The notes below the pieces were generated by a model. It was not told the origin of the DNA. It was given only the letters and a program-made list of their open reading frames with translations, and did no database searches. This document shows positions 52,170 to 61,673 of a stretch of 64,000 nt of DNA, piece by piece (within the stretch, counting starts at the first letter, position 1; each line of letters opens with the position of its first letter). Made by a program: the position numbers and the translations under genes. The DNA comes from Lachnospiraceae bacterium (lineage in GTDB: Bacteria; Bacillota; Clostridia; Lachnospirales; Lachnospiraceae). The stretch covers positions 186,001 through 250,000 of the forward strand of contig FUZG01000001.1 of the NCBI GenBank assembly GCA_900168235.1, written 5' to 3'.

Positions 52170-53024
52170 TTACCCTTTTACGCTTCCGGCTGTTAAGCCT
52201 TTTACAAAGAATCTCTGACAGGAAATGAATACAACCATTATCGGAATCAGGCTAAGTACTGATAATGCAAACACATATCCCCACTGCGTAAACTGATGCT
52301 GTCCAAAAAATCCGGAGATTGCGATCGGTAATGTTCTTTTTACATCATCATTGATCACCGTATTAGCCCACGGAAATTCCTCCCATGCTGTAAGGAAATT
52401 AAAGATAGAAACAGATGCGATACCCGGCTTTGCAAGCGGGATCATAACGTTTTTATACACTGTCCATACATCTCCGCCATCCATATATGTGGCTTCATCC
52501 AACTCTCTTGGAATATTTTCCACAAACCCCTTTATCATAAAGGTCGAGTAAGGGATCACCCATGCAACATAAAAAGGGATCAATCCGAAGATACTGTTGA
52601 TCGCATGTATTTTAACTGCCAGTTCATACTGCGGCACGATCATTGTTGTTCCCGGAATGATCATCGTCAGTATGATAAATCCAAAAAGTAACCTTCTTCC
52701 AAAAAAGCGAAATCTCGCGATCACGAATGCCAATGAAGATGATACTATCGCTGATAATGCGACTGTCACACCTGATACAAATATACTGTTTGCAAAATTG
52801 ACCAGGAACTTCTTCTGCTTAAGTATGTACAGATAATTCTCCGCTGTTATTTCCTTCAGATCCGGAAAAAATCTGGGGGGATATTCATACAGTGCTCCAT
52901 TTGGTTTTAATGAAGTACTGACCATATAGATCATAGGCAAGATCACGATCACTAACCCGGCTACAAGCAAAGCATATATTATTATCTGTACTACATTTTT
53001 CTTATGAATACCCAAACTTGTCAC
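52170..53024 (-). CDS. Maltodextrin ABC permease, MalG-type
   Basis: This inner-membrane permease has 284 residues with six hydrophobic segments. The EAA loop for ATPase contact is recognisable in EATYMDGGDVWTVYKNVMIPLAKPGIASV. The start overlaps the MalF-type gene by four bases. No ATPase gene is in the operon, so a shared MsmX-type ATPase encoded elsewhere is expected, as in many Firmicutes. Confidence 0.9.
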   Translation of the reverse strand: MTSLGIHKKNVVQIIIYALLVAGLVIVILPMIYMVSTSLKPNGALYEYPPRFFPDLKEITAENYLYILKQKKFLVNFANSIFVSGVTVALSAIVSSSLAFVIARFRFFGRRLLFGFIILTMIIPGTTMIVPQYELAVKIHAINSIFGLIPFYVAWVIPYSTFMIKGFVENIPRELDEATYMDGGDVWTVYKNVMIPLAKPGIASVSIFNFLTAWEEFPWANTVINDDVKRTLPIAISGFFGQHQFTQWGYVFALSVLSLIPIMVVFISCQRFFVKGLTAGSVKG

Positions 53025-53905
53025 CCCTCATCCTTCGTCTGCATTAATCTGAACTGTACTACTGCCAAAATTGCCAGAACGAATGCTATGATAAATGACA
53101 ACGCCGCTGAATAACCGAATTTTCCATTACTGAACGCTTTATAATACATCCAGGTCAGCACAACTTCCGTATCGTGTCCGGGTTTTCCTCCCGTGATCAG
53201 CTTCGTCGATGTATAGACATTAAATCCGCCTATTGTAAGCATTACGAGAGCAAACAGTATAGTCGATCGTATTCCCGGCAATGTAATGTGGACAAATTTC
53301 TGCAACCCACCTGCACCATCAAGCGAAGCACTTTCATATAGCTCGACCGGAACAGTCTGAAGTGCTGCCAAAAAAACGACCATGTTCCATCCTATTCCCT
53401 TCCAGATTCCAAGCAGCATGGCTACCGTCATTCCGCCCCATCTGTAGTCCAACCATCTAATATTCTGACTGGTCACATGCAGAACATTTACCAAAAAGTA
53501 ATTCAAAAGTCCTTCTGTATTAAAAACATACTTAAATACCAGTGATGCAATTACCCACGATGTTACAACCGGAAGGTAATACGCTACCCGAAATCCAATC
53601 TTTACGTGATTCACCGAGTTTATCAGCATGGCAACTGCCAATCCGATCAGCATCTGAGCCGGTACCGTTATCAATGTGTATAAAATGGTATTAGAAAACG
53701 CAATATGAAAATTATCATCCTGCAATACCGTTTTATAATTTTCCAGCCCTATAAAATCCTGCTCAAGGAAGGAACCAAAATCCCATTTATAAAAACTCAT
53801 CCAGAAAAGACGGACTATCGGATAAACCGTAAATATCCCAAATATCAGCAATCCCGGCAGCAACAACAGTGCTATCTGTAATTTGCTTTTTCTATCATAT
53901 TTCAT
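53021..53905 (-). CDS. Maltodextrin ABC permease, MalF-type
   Basis: This 294-residue permease has six hydrophobic segments and the EAA motif ESASLDGAGGLQKFVHITLPGIRST. It lacks the long periplasmic loop of enteric MalF, like other Firmicute sugar permeases. It is placed between the binding protein and the MalG-type permease, overlapping the latter by ATGA. Confidence 0.9.
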   Translation of the reverse strand: MKYDRKSKLQIALLLLPGLLIFGIFTVYPIVRLFWMSFYKWDFGSFLEQDFIGLENYKTVLQDDNFHIAFSNTILYTLITVPAQMLIGLAVAMLINSVNHVKIGFRVAYYLPVVTSWVIASLVFKYVFNTEGLLNYFLVNVLHVTSQNIRWLDYRWGGMTVAMLLGIWKGIGWNMVVFLAALQTVPVELYESASLDGAGGLQKFVHITLPGIRSTILFALVMLTIGGFNVYTSTKLITGGKPGHDTEVVLTWMYYKAFSNGKFGYSAALSFIIAFVLAILAVVQFRLMQTKDEG

Positions 53906-53987
53906 CTGCGTACACTCTGATCACTTACATTATTGTCTTTAATGCTTCGAATACCGTCTTAAACAGCACACCATTTGACATCATCCA

Positions 53988-55289
53988 TCATTCTGTAAGC
54001 AATTCATCCACCCTCTCTGCCAGTTCATCCATTGCTTCTTTTGCACTCTTGTCACCATTCACAACTTCTGTTACAGCAGATGCAAGTTCACTATCAATTT
54101 CCGACCAGCCGGCAACTGTAGGTCGTGACTTAGCGGTTTTAAGCTGCTCAATATACGGAGCAAAATCAGAACCCTTTACTGTGTCTGATTCCAGTGCTGC
54201 CTTGCTGCAAGGAATCTGACCGCATTTTGCCATTTCCTCCTGAGCAAATTCGCCTGTCATAAACTTCATGAACTTCCATGCGGCATCTTTATTCGCTGAA
54301 GAAAACATGGAAATATCTTCTCCGCCAAGTACAGAAATAGAACCACCTTCTCCTGCCGGTACAGGTGCCGTTGCATACTCAAAGTCAGGGTATGCTCCCG
54401 CAAGCTCTGCGACCTTCCACGGACCTTCCAGAAGCATTGCATATCTTCCTGTTCCAAAGCCATCTGTCATTGGGATATCACCGCTGTTCCAACCTGTTAT
54501 CTGTCCGTCTTTGTAGAGCTTGGCAAACATTTCAATAGCTGCCACAGTCTTATCGCTGTTCAGATAACCTGTTGCCTTTGTCTGCTCTTCATTTGTAATA
54601 CTTCCACCCATACTCCAGATAAACGGACACAAATTCCATCCGGAAAGACCGGGTTCATCATATGCCCATACCTGCTGTCCATTCTCATTTGTACCGGACA
54701 GGATCCCACAATCCTTTACAAACTCTTCCATTGTCTTAGGCGCTTCGATTCCTGCATCCTTGAACATTTTTACGTTGTAATACAAAATCTTTGTATTTGT
54801 ATTTAATGCCAGTCCATAGCTCTTTCCATCAATTTCCGCTGTTGACATAGCACTGTCCAGAAGTCCTGATGAAACATCCTGAAAATCAGACATTTCCTCA
54901 TTAAGGGGCACCAAAATTCCCATCTTCTGCAGTTCCGGAATCCATGCGCTATCCAGTCTTGCCACATCAGGAAGCGTGTCAGATTCGGCGCTTATCAGAA
55001 GTTTGTCATGCAGATCTGCCCATTCATGAGATACCGCATTGACCTTGATCCCAGGGTTCTCCTCCTCAAATTTAGGGATAAGGACATTATTAAGGGTTTC
55101 ATTTTCTGACGATTGTGCGCTATAATGATGCCAAAAGTTTATCGTCACTTCCTGTGATGATGTATCTGCTTCATCTACGCCAATATTTGAAGCAGCCTTT
55201 GCTGGCGCTGTATTCCCGCATCCTGTAACTGTTGCCACACAGATTGATGATATGGTGAGTACCGCCAGCATCTTTTTCATATTGCACAT
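53988..55289 (-). CDS. Maltodextrin-type solute-binding lipoprotein
   Basis: The 433-residue lipoprotein has a perfectly spaced AAGGAGG before the ATG at 55289 and a signal peptide with lipobox VTGC. The mature domain is SBP_bac_1: INFWHHYSAQSSENETLNNVL at the start, an interlobe region with WSMGGSI, and GKYAMLLEG/GGEDISMFSSA typical of oligosaccharide receptors. It delivers sugar to the two permeases downstream. The neighbouring GH13 enzyme points to maltodextrins. Confidence 0.92.
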   Translation of the reverse strand: MCNMKKMLAVLTISSICVATVTGCGNTAPAKAASNIGVDEADTSSQEVTINFWHHYSAQSSENETLNNVLIPKFEEENPGIKVNAVSHEWADLHDKLLISAESDTLPDVARLDSAWIPELQKMGILVPLNEEMSDFQDVSSGLLDSAMSTAEIDGKSYGLALNTNTKILYYNVKMFKDAGIEAPKTMEEFVKDCGILSGTNENGQQVWAYDEPGLSGWNLCPFIWSMGGSITNEEQTKATGYLNSDKTVAAIEMFAKLYKDGQITGWNSGDIPMTDGFGTGRYAMLLEGPWKVAELAGAYPDFEYATAPVPAGEGGSISVLGGEDISMFSSANKDAAWKFMKFMTGEFAQEEMAKCGQIPCSKAALESDTVKGSDFAPYIEQLKTAKSRPTVAGWSEIDSELASAVTEVVNGDKSAKEAMDELAERVDELLTE

Positions 55290-55310
55290 ATAAACCTCCT
55301 TATTATAAAG

Positions 55311-57035
55311 TCAGACCGTCTTGATCGCCTTTACAGAATATGGCTCAACATCGATAAAACCTGCTGTATCAGCAGCAATCATCTGTCCAGTGATCAGATT
55401 TATTCCGCTACCTTTTACTTTTACCGAAGCATCATTCCGTTTTCCCTTTCTGATGATCACTTGTATTTTTTCGTTCTCTTCCCTCCTTTCAAAACAAATG
55501 ATCTCATTCTCATCATCTATAAAGGTTGTCATGTAATCACCGGTTCTAACCGCCACATGATCTTTCCTTATTTTTATTAATTTTTTGTACCAATCCAGGA
55601 GTTCTCTGTTTTGCTCATCACCCCAGATCATACATTTTCTGCAATCCGGATCATTTTCACCGTTAATTCCAACTTCATCTCCATAATATATTGCAGGCGA
55701 TCCTATAAAGAGAAACTGAAACGCCACCGCAAGCTTCATCTTGTCCGTATCTCCTGAACAATAATTCAAAAAGCGTTCCGTATCATGGCTGTCCAAAAGG
55801 TTATATAAAACCTTACCGGTTTCATTTTTGTACAGTGAAAGCATAGTATTGATCCTGCTGTCAAACTCGTCTGTGCCTATTTTTTCATATCCGAAATAGT
55901 CCCTGACAGCATCCCTGAACATATAATTCATAACGCTGTCCAGCATTTTTCCATCGGTCAGTCTTCCACCATATCCCCATGTCTCACCCAACAGAAATAT
56001 ATCCGGATATCTCTGACGCAGCACCATACATGCTTCCTGCCATACATTGATATCAAGTTCATCTGCTACATCCAGCCTCCATCCATCAATTCCATACTCC
56101 CTGATCCAGTGATCCATCACATTTAGGATAAATTCTCTAACCTCCGGATTTGATGAATTAAGCTTAGGCATATATTTATAAGCCCCTACACATTCATAAT
56201 CCTTATGCGAAATTTTTATTTCATTCTCTTTTACAGGTAAAAACCAGTTATAATACCGGGAATCTCTTCCATTTTCCAGAACATCCCGGAACGGCTTAAA
56301 ATGAATCCCTGTATGATTAAACACCCCATCCAGTAAAATCCTGATACCGCTCTCATGGAGCTTATCCACCATTTCACGAAAATCATCATTGGTACCAAAG
56401 ATCGGATCTATACGGTAATAATCTGTTGTCGCATATTTATGATTAAAATCTGCATAAAATATAGGGTTCATATATATGGTTTCAATACCAAGTTCCTTTA
56501 GATACGGAATTTCTTCAATGATCCCTCTGATATCTCCTCCCATATAGTTTTCTCTCGTAGGAGTGCTGCCCCATTTCTCCGTCCCCGGTGGATCATTTTG
56601 TGTGTCTCCGTTTTTAAATCGCTCGGGAAAAATCTGATAGTAGATAGTTCCATAACTCCAATCCGGATGCCTGACAACATCATTTGGATTCGTATACAGA
56701 TATTCAAAAAAATCTTCCGGCTTTTCACTACTGAATCCTATGGGACAATAAAAAATCTCTTTTCCGTCATAGTCCGTCAATTTAAAATAATATTTCTGAT
56801 ACCGCGCAACTTTTGATGTATCAATATGACCATAATAATAGTCAAACAACGCATCAGACTGCTGTTTCTTTAGAACTGCGGATCGAACAGCATCCGGTTT
56901 TGTTCTGTCAAAATGTAGTAACAGGCACTCTTTGATATCACCTTTGGCTGTTCTTAGCTTTACCCTTAATCTGCTGCGTGAGACCGGATAAATATAATTC
57001 TCCGTGTTCAAGTGATATACGGCTTCTCGTTTCAC
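55311..57035 (-). CDS. Cyclomaltodextrinase/neopullulanase-type alpha-glycosidase (GH13)
   Basis: This cytoplasmic enzyme (no signal peptide) has 574 residues, the usual length for GH13_20. An N-terminal CBM34-like domain (1-120) precedes the barrel, with GVFNHTG, nucleophile in GWRLDVADE, acid/base Glu in LLGETWG, and transition-state Asp in LLDSHDTERF. It cleaves alpha-1,4 (and possibly alpha-1,6) bonds in imported maltodextrins, cyclodextrins or pullulan fragments. It lies 16 bases after the regulator gene and 21 bases before the binding-protein gene. Confidence 0.92.
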   Translation of the reverse strand: MKREAVYHLNTENYIYPVSRSRLRVKLRTAKGDIKECLLLHFDRTKPDAVRSAVLKKQQSDALFDYYYGHIDTSKVARYQKYYFKLTDYDGKEIFYCPIGFSSEKPEDFFEYLYTNPNDVVRHPDWSYGTIYYQIFPERFKNGDTQNDPPGTEKWGSTPTRENYMGGDIRGIIEEIPYLKELGIETIYMNPIFYADFNHKYATTDYYRIDPIFGTNDDFREMVDKLHESGIRILLDGVFNHTGIHFKPFRDVLENGRDSRYYNWFLPVKENEIKISHKDYECVGAYKYMPKLNSSNPEVREFILNVMDHWIREYGIDGWRLDVADELDINVWQEACMVLRQRYPDIFLLGETWGYGGRLTDGKMLDSVMNYMFRDAVRDYFGYEKIGTDEFDSRINTMLSLYKNETGKVLYNLLDSHDTERFLNYCSGDTDKMKLAVAFQFLFIGSPAIYYGDEVGINGENDPDCRKCMIWGDEQNRELLDWYKKLIKIRKDHVAVRTGDYMTTFIDDENEIICFERREENEKIQVIIRKGKRNDASVKVKGSGINLITGQMIAADTAGFIDVEPYSVKAIKTV

Positions 57036-57051
57036 CTTTTCCCCTTTCTAT

Positions 57052-58050
57052 CTATGATCTTGTCGATTCTCTGGCAATTAACTGTGTCGGTATCAGCCTG
57101 CTCTCTGTTTTCCTTTCCTTGTCTTTCATATTCTCAAACAATAATTCTGCTGCCTGCTCTCCCATCCGGTACGTGTCGATATCGATCACTGTAAGCGGCG
57201 GTTCCAGATATTCTGCCAACGGATAATTATCAAATGTGATAAGCCCTATTCTCTCCGGCACTTTAATCCAAACATTCTTAATTTCTTTCAGAATGTTATA
57301 AGCCACGATGTTATTAGCACAAATAAAACAATCTGTTTTATCAATTCCGCTTACGATATCTTCGAGAACTCTCCGTACATTTTCCTGACTATATGTGCAG
57401 ACCTTATAATCATCGATTCTTTTCTCTTTACACATATCAGAAAAGCCTTTTGTCCGCTTGCTTTCAAATATCGTTTTCTTATTTTCGACCCAGAGCATCG
57501 GCGTATGATATCCTGACTCTATGAGGTGTTCTACAGCCTGTCTGCTTCCCTGCTCATTGTCGACATCCACCCAGCACATCTTGCTCTTTTTCTTCTGGGG
57601 TTCACCCATCACCACAAAAGGAACTTTATTATCATCAAGCATTTTTACAAGTTCTTCATCCATACATTGAACCGGTAAAATTATGCCATCGACCTTTTTT
57701 TCCAATATAAACTTTTTTATGATGGTATTCTCAGACTGAAGATCGTTCGTGATCAATACACTGTATCCCTTCGCCTGTGCAACAGTTTCTATCGCTGATA
57801 CGCTCTGGATAAAAAAAGCATTTGAAAACGCGTCCTTATTTCCCGCATTGATCACCAGACCTATAGTGAAAGTACTTCCATTTGCAAGGCTTCGCGCAAA
57901 GCTATTCGGGTGATAATCCAACTCTGCCATAGCATCATATATACGTTTTTTTGTCTCCTCAGAAATACTGGCTGTTCCATTCATTACCCGCGAGACCGTG
58001 GACGGATTAACACCTACATATTTAGCTATATCCTTTATCGTTACTGACAT
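57052..58050 (-). CDS. LacI-family regulator of the maltodextrin operon (MalR-like)
   Basis: The start at 58050 follows GAGGT and gives MSVTIKDIAKYVGVNPSTVSRVMNG, a complete LacI helix-turn-helix. The 332 residues then have the hinge (HPNSFARSLANG) and a sugar-binding core. It is the first gene of the operon, so it is transcribed with its targets. Two strong LacI-type palindromes lie directly upstream, consistent with autoregulation and operon repression. The effector is probably a maltodextrin or maltose. Confidence 0.93.
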   Translation of the reverse strand: MSVTIKDIAKYVGVNPSTVSRVMNGTASISEETKKRIYDAMAELDYHPNSFARSLANGSTFTIGLVINAGNKDAFSNAFFIQSVSAIETVAQAKGYSVLITNDLQSENTIIKKFILEKKVDGIILPVQCMDEELVKMLDDNKVPFVVMGEPQKKKSKMCWVDVDNEQGSRQAVEHLIESGYHTPMLWVENKKTIFESKRTKGFSDMCKEKRIDDYKVCTYSQENVRRVLEDIVSGIDKTDCFICANNIVAYNILKEIKNVWIKVPERIGLITFDNYPLAEYLEPPLTVIDIDTYRMGEQAAELLFENMKDKERKTESRLIPTQLIARESTRS

Positions 58051-58060
58051 ATTTACCTCT

Positions 58061-58076
58061 GTGCAACCGCTTGCAC
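58061..58076. promoter_or_regulatory. LacI-type operator 1 of the maltodextrin operon
   Basis: GTGCAACCGCTTGCAC is a LacI-family palindrome with central CG, overlapping the 5' end of the mRNA ten bases upstream of the regulator start. Confidence 0.85.
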
Positions 58077-58089
58077 TAAACTTTTTTAT

Positions 58090-58119
58090 ATAAGCAGTGC
58101 AAGCGGTTGCACTGCTTAT
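58090..58119. promoter_or_regulatory. LacI-type operator 2, extended palindrome
   Basis: ATAAGCAGTGCAA and its exact complement flank a GCGG centre, 13-bp perfect arms. The inner GTGCAAGCGGTTGCAC mirrors operator 1. The centres are about 36 bases apart. Confidence 0.88.
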
Positions 58120-58123
58120 ATTT

Positions 58124-58152
58124 AATCTACATCGATGATTTCTAATTGTCAA
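58124..58152 (-). promoter_or_regulatory. Promoter of the maltodextrin operon
   Basis: On the minus strand TTGACA (58152-58147) and TAGATT (58129-58124) are separated by 17 bp. Operator 2 starts just downstream of the -10, so the bound repressor would block transcription. Confidence 0.75.
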
Positions 58153-58225
58153 TACAATTTTATTTGATTTACGATTGATTTACGATTATTGATGTTGTAT
58201 TTTGAACCGGCTGAATTTTTTTAGA

Positions 58226-60781
58226 TCATTCAGCCACACCTGCATACTCGTAGCCTGCTTCTTCTACTGCTGCTTTAATTGCAGCCTCATCAACATCACC
58301 GGATTTTGTGATCGACACCATATTCTCCTCGTGGGATGCTGCTGCGCTCTCGATTCCATCAAGTGCCTCAAGCGCCTTCTTTACATGAGCCTCACAATGT
58401 TCACACATCATTCCGTTTACTTTGATCTTCATTTCTTTATTCTCCTTTATTGTTTCATTATCTGTTTCTTGTTCTATTAAATTCCCTGAAACAGGGTTTT
58501 TAATCGGCTTATCTTTTTTGCTGTCATAGGGCGTTATCCAGTTAAGACGAAGTGCATTGGACACCACACAAAAGCTGGATAATCCCATAGCTGCCGCACC
58601 GAAAATGGGGTTAAGTTCCCATCCAAAAGCAGCTACATAGCAGCCGGCAGCCAACGGTATTCCCAAAATATTATAGAAAAACGCCCAGAAGAGATTCTCA
58701 TGTATATTCTTTAATGTACTTCTGGAAATCCTTATAGCGGCGGCTACATCTTTTATGCTGCTCTTCATAAGAACCACATCCGCAGCATCTATTGCCACAT
58801 CTGTTCCTGCACCGATGGCTATTCCAAGGTTCGCCGAGGTAAGCGCCGGAGCATCATTTATGCCATCACCCACCATGGTCACGACGCCATGTTCCATGAG
58901 TTTTCTGATGACAGCTTCCTTGCCATCGGGTTTTACAGAAGCCACCACTTCGTCTACGCCTGCCACACCGGCAATAGCCTTGGCAGTCACCTCGTTATCA
59001 CCTGTCAGCATTACTGTATGTATTCCAAGCCTCTTCAATTCTTTAATGGCTTCCGGCGAATCCTCTTTGATCACATCCGATACTCCGATGACTCCGAGGA
59101 GCTTATCGCTCTTAGTGAAAAGAACCGGTGTCTTTCCTTCCATTGCAAGGCGCTTTATAAGCGCCTCTGTCTCTTCACTTATTCCACCCAGAACGCTGCC
59201 GATATACTTCGAACTTCCGCCGCATATCTCATCATCGCCAAGTCGCGCCTTAAGTCCATTACCTGACAAGACTTCAAATTCGCTGGTTTCTTCAATGCTA
59301 ACCTGTTTTTCCCCGGCGTAATCCGTAACTGCCTTTGATATAGGATGCTCACTCTTAGACTCGAGCGCGTTTGCCACTGTGAGCAGCTCTTCAGCCGTAA
59401 CTCCTGTCACCGGATGTATGTCCGTAACCTTCATTTCTCCGGTCGTAATGGTTCCTGTCTTATCCAGTGCCACTATCTGAGTTTTTCCGGCCTGCTCCAG
59501 AGAAGCTGCGGTCTTGAACAAAATTCCGGTTTTAGCTGCGACACCGTTTCCTACCATTATCGCAACAGGAGTAGCTAGCCCCAGCGCACACGGACAGCTT
59601 ATTACAAGAACAGATACAGCCCTGGCTAAAGCGTATCCCACAGTCTGCCCCACCAGCAGCCACACGAAAAATGTTACAAGTGCAATGCCAATTACAACAG
59701 GTACGAACACGCCTGAAACCTTATCTGCGATCTTTGCAATAGGCGCTTTAGTTGCCGCTGCATCACTCACCATCCTGATAATAGCTGAAAGAGTCGTATC
59801 CTCGCCAACCCGCGAAGCCTCGCAAACCATATATCCGGAGGTATTTATAGTCGCCGCAGACACTGTATCTCCCACGTTCTTTTCCACCGGAACGCTCTCG
59901 CCTGTAAGAGCAGATTCATTAACGGCGCTCCCTCCTTCAGCAACAATACCATCCACAGGTATACTGTCTCCCGGCCTTACAACGAACCGGTCTCCGACCC
60001 TTACATTCTCTATCGGAACGGTCACTTCAGTCCCATCCCTCAGTATCACTGCCGTCTTTGGCGAAAGATCCATCAGACCCTTAAGGGCGCTTGTTGTCTT
60101 GCCCTTTGACCTGGTTTCCAGCATCTTACCCACGGTGATAAGTGTCAGGATCATGGCCGCAGCCTCGAAATAAAATTGATTCATGTAGTACATGATCCGC
60201 TCATCGTTACCATCTAGTACAGCTCCCGTCATTCCGAAAAGAGCTGATACACTGTAAGCATAAGATGCGGCAGAACCCAGAGCCACCAACGTATCCATGT
60301 TGGGAGATCTATGAATAAGCCCTTTAAAACCGCTTATGAAAAACTTCTGGTTGATCACCAGCACCATCCCCGATAACAGGAGCTGGTACAGTCCCATTGC
60401 CACATGGTTTCCATCCATAAATCCGGGTAATGGCCAGTCCCACAGCATATGCCCCATTGACACATACATAAGCGGGATCAAAAGAGCAATCGACGCTATA
60501 AGTCTCTTTTTCATTACCGGAGTCTCGGTGTCTTTTAAGGAATCATCAGCAGAGGATGTTCCTGTTCCGCTTTCGCTCCCTCCCTTAACACTGGCTCCAT
60601 AACCGGCAGCTTCAACAGCTGCAATAATATCTTCAGGACGAGCAGATCCCTCTACTCCCATGGAGTTTGTCAAAAGACTCACCGCGCAATTCTCAACACC
60701 GTCTACAGCGCTTACCGCCTTCTCAACTCTGGCCTGACAAGCAGCACAGCTCATTCCTGTCACTTTGTATTGTTCCATCAT
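58226..60781 (-). CDS. copA: Copper-exporting P1B-type ATPase with fused C-terminal CopZ-like domain
   Basis: This 851-residue ATPase pumps Cu+ out of the cytoplasm. The N-terminal HMA domain has GMSCAAC (Cys12, Cys15). The membrane core has about eight helices with the CPC motif (SCPCALGLA). The catalytic motifs are [20 protein letters not shown] and [11 protein letters not shown] second HMA domain with GMMCEHC is fused at the C-terminus (about 784-851), in the place where copZ often stands as a separate gene. Its first Met has its own AAAGGAG site nine bases upstream. The gene directly follows csoR. Confidence 0.94.
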   Translation of the reverse strand: MMEQYKVTGMSCAACQARVEKAVSAVDGVENCAVSLLTNSMGVEGSARPEDIIAAVEAAGYGASVKGGSESGTGTSSADDSLKDTETPVMKKRLIASIALLIPLMYVSMGHMLWDWPLPGFMDGNHVAMGLYQLLLSGMVLVINQKFFISGFKGLIHRSPNMDTLVALGSAASYAYSVSALFGMTGAVLDGNDERIMYYMNQFYFEAAAMILTLITVGKMLETRSKGKTTSALKGLMDLSPKTAVILRDGTEVTVPIENVRVGDRFVVRPGDSIPVDGIVAEGGSAVNESALTGESVPVEKNVGDTVSAATINTSGYMVCEASRVGEDTTLSAIIRMVSDAAATKAPIAKIADKVSGVFVPVVIGIALVTFFVWLLVGQTVGYALARAVSVLVISCPCALGLATPVAIMVGNGVAAKTGILFKTAASLEQAGKTQIVALDKTGTITTGEMKVTDIHPVTGVTAEELLTVANALESKSEHPISKAVTDYAGEKQVSIEETSEFEVLSGNGLKARLGDDEICGGSSKYIGSVLGGISEETEALIKRLAMEGKTPVLFTKSDKLLGVIGVSDVIKEDSPEAIKELKRLGIHTVMLTGDNEVTAKAIAGVAGVDEVVASVKPDGKEAVIRKLMEHGVVTMVGDGINDAPALTSANLGIAIGAGTDVAIDAADVVLMKSSIKDVAAAIRISRSTLKNIHENLFWAFFYNILGIPLAAGCYVAAFGWELNPIFGAAAMGLSSFCVVSNALRLNWITPYDSKKDKPIKNPVSGNLIEQETDNETIKENKEMKIKVNGMMCEHCEAHVKKALEALDGIESAAASHEENMVSITKSGDVDEAAIKAAVEEAGYEYAGVAE
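58430..58450 (-). promoter_or_regulatory. Possible internal ribosome site for a free CopZ-like peptide
   Basis: On the minus strand AAAGGAG AATAAAGAA ATG lies in frame within copA; the ATG is at 58432-58430. Translation from it would give a 68-residue copper chaperone starting [13 protein letters not shown]. Confidence 0.5.
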
Positions 60782-60800
60782 GTCACCTTTATTCTTTTTA

Positions 60801-61139
60801 TCACTTCATCAACTTCTGCAATGTTGCAACAAGCTCATCTATTACTTCCTCGTTGCCCTGTCTGATGTTATCTGCAACGCAGGTTTTCACATGATTAGCC
60901 AAAAGCGCCTTGTTAAAGCTGTTAAGGGCACTTGTAATAGCTGAAACCTGTATCAGGATATCCGTACAGTAGATGTCGTTTTCCAACATCCTTTCGACGC
61001 CTCTTACCTGTCCTTCAATCCTCTTTAATCTGTTCATCAGATCCTTATACTCTTTTTCATCCCGCTCCTTATGTTTGCCTGAGCAGCAGCAAGAACAGGA
61101 TTCTTCCATATCTTCTACAGAGTTTGTATTTTCCGCCAT
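60801..61139 (-). CDS. csoR: CsoR-type copper-sensing repressor
   Basis: The start at 61139 follows AAAGGAG. The 112-residue protein has the CsoR helical fold with [15 protein letters not shown]. The Cu+ ligand set Cys, His, Cys lies in [20 protein letters not shown]..., NHVKTC. An added N-terminal tail has [11 protein letters not shown] (Cys at about 15, 17, 18, 19 and His 23), not part of the usual CsoR, which may bind metal. It heads the copA operon, with the operator in front. Confidence 0.92.
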   Translation of the reverse strand: MAENTNSVEDMEESCSCCCSGKHKERDEKEYKDLMNRLKRIEGQVRGVERMLENDIYCTDILIQVSAITSALNSFNKALLANHVKTCVADNIRQGNEEVIDELVATLQKLMK

Positions 61140-61156
61140 ATTTAAATCTCCTTTAT

Positions 61157-61173
61157 ATACCCCGTAGGGGTAT
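61157..61173. promoter_or_regulatory. CsoR operator
   Basis: ATACCCCGTAGGGGTAT is an almost perfect palindrome with the TACCCC/GGGGTA arms typical of CsoR sites. It is 18 bases upstream of the csoR start and would give autoregulation. Confidence 0.92.
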
Positions 61174-61235
61174 CCTGTAAGCACATGGTAACTCCAACAA
61201 AGTGTGTTGTCAACCGGATCTTGAAGCACTTGATA

Positions 61236-61366
61236 CAGCGGCTCGAAAAACCTCACTAAGTGCTCCGCACAACAAATATCACTAGGCTCGATAAGACCTC
61301 GCCAAGTGAATTTGCATGGCACGCACTAAGCTCGAAAAAACCTCGCTAAGTGCTCCGCACAACAAA
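61236..61366. repeat. Dispersed terminator-adjacent repeat, copy 4 (two to three half units)
   Basis: Half units GGCTCGAAAAACCTCACTAA-GTGCTCCGCACAACA at about 61239-61275 and CTAGGCTCGATAAGACCTCGCC...GCACTAAGCTCGAAAAAACCTCGCTAAGTGCTCCG at 61282-61360 are present. They run in the reverse sense to copies 1 and 2. The last unit abuts a Rho-independent terminator. Confidence 0.8.
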
Positions 61367-61392
61367 AAAGCCGGCATACGCCGGCTTTTCAC
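61362..61392 (-). terminator. Rho-independent terminator, twin of 63505
   Basis: AAAAAGCCGGC and GCCGGCTTTT form a perfect stem. On the minus strand a T run follows. The stem and the next 20 bases are nearly the same as at 63505-63550. Confidence 0.85.
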
Positions 61393-61632
61393 TTATTTTA
61401 TATTGTCATTCTCATAGATACGATTCCATCTTTTATACCCTTTACCACGGTATTCGGGCTTGATAAATAATCTCTTTGCTTCGCATGTCTTATTATCGAG
61501 TTTCTTTACTTCTTCTGTTTCTTTGCAGTCTTTTACTTCAAAAATGCCAATAATCTGTTTCTCCTCATTATCAGCCCAAATGTCTTTCCCAGAATCATTA
61601 TCAGCCTTAATTGTACATTTTTTTGAAGACAT
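61393..61632 (-). pseudogene. Degenerate GNAT acetyltransferase with repeated leader
   Basis: The 79-residue frame reads MSSKKCTIKADNDSGKDIWADNEEKQIIGIFEVKDC, then CEAKRLFIKPEYRGKGYKRW. The latter is the acetyl-CoA-binding core (R/Q-x-x-G-x-G/A) of GNAT proteins. The protein ends right after this motif, so the rest of the domain is lost, and the N-terminal strands and helices are shortened. Its first 17 codons and upstream DNA are shared with 47464-47555. It is probably non-functional. Confidence 0.65.
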
Positions 61633-61662
61633 TTGGTTTAAGATTTGTTTAATAATACGCTT
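61586..61662 (-). repeat. Shared 5' leader repeat, copy 2
   Basis: On the minus strand AACAAATCTTAAACCAAATG and the following coding bases (MSSKKCTIKADN...) match the copy at 47464-47555 with only scattered changes. The downstream sequences differ, so the leader has been shuffled. Confidence 0.75.
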
Positions 61663-61673
61663 TGAGCATCAAC

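Noticed and set aside
61236-61366. Insertion sequence ends
   Set aside because: There is no transposase, no clear terminal inverted repeat and no target duplication; kept as a non-coding repeat family.
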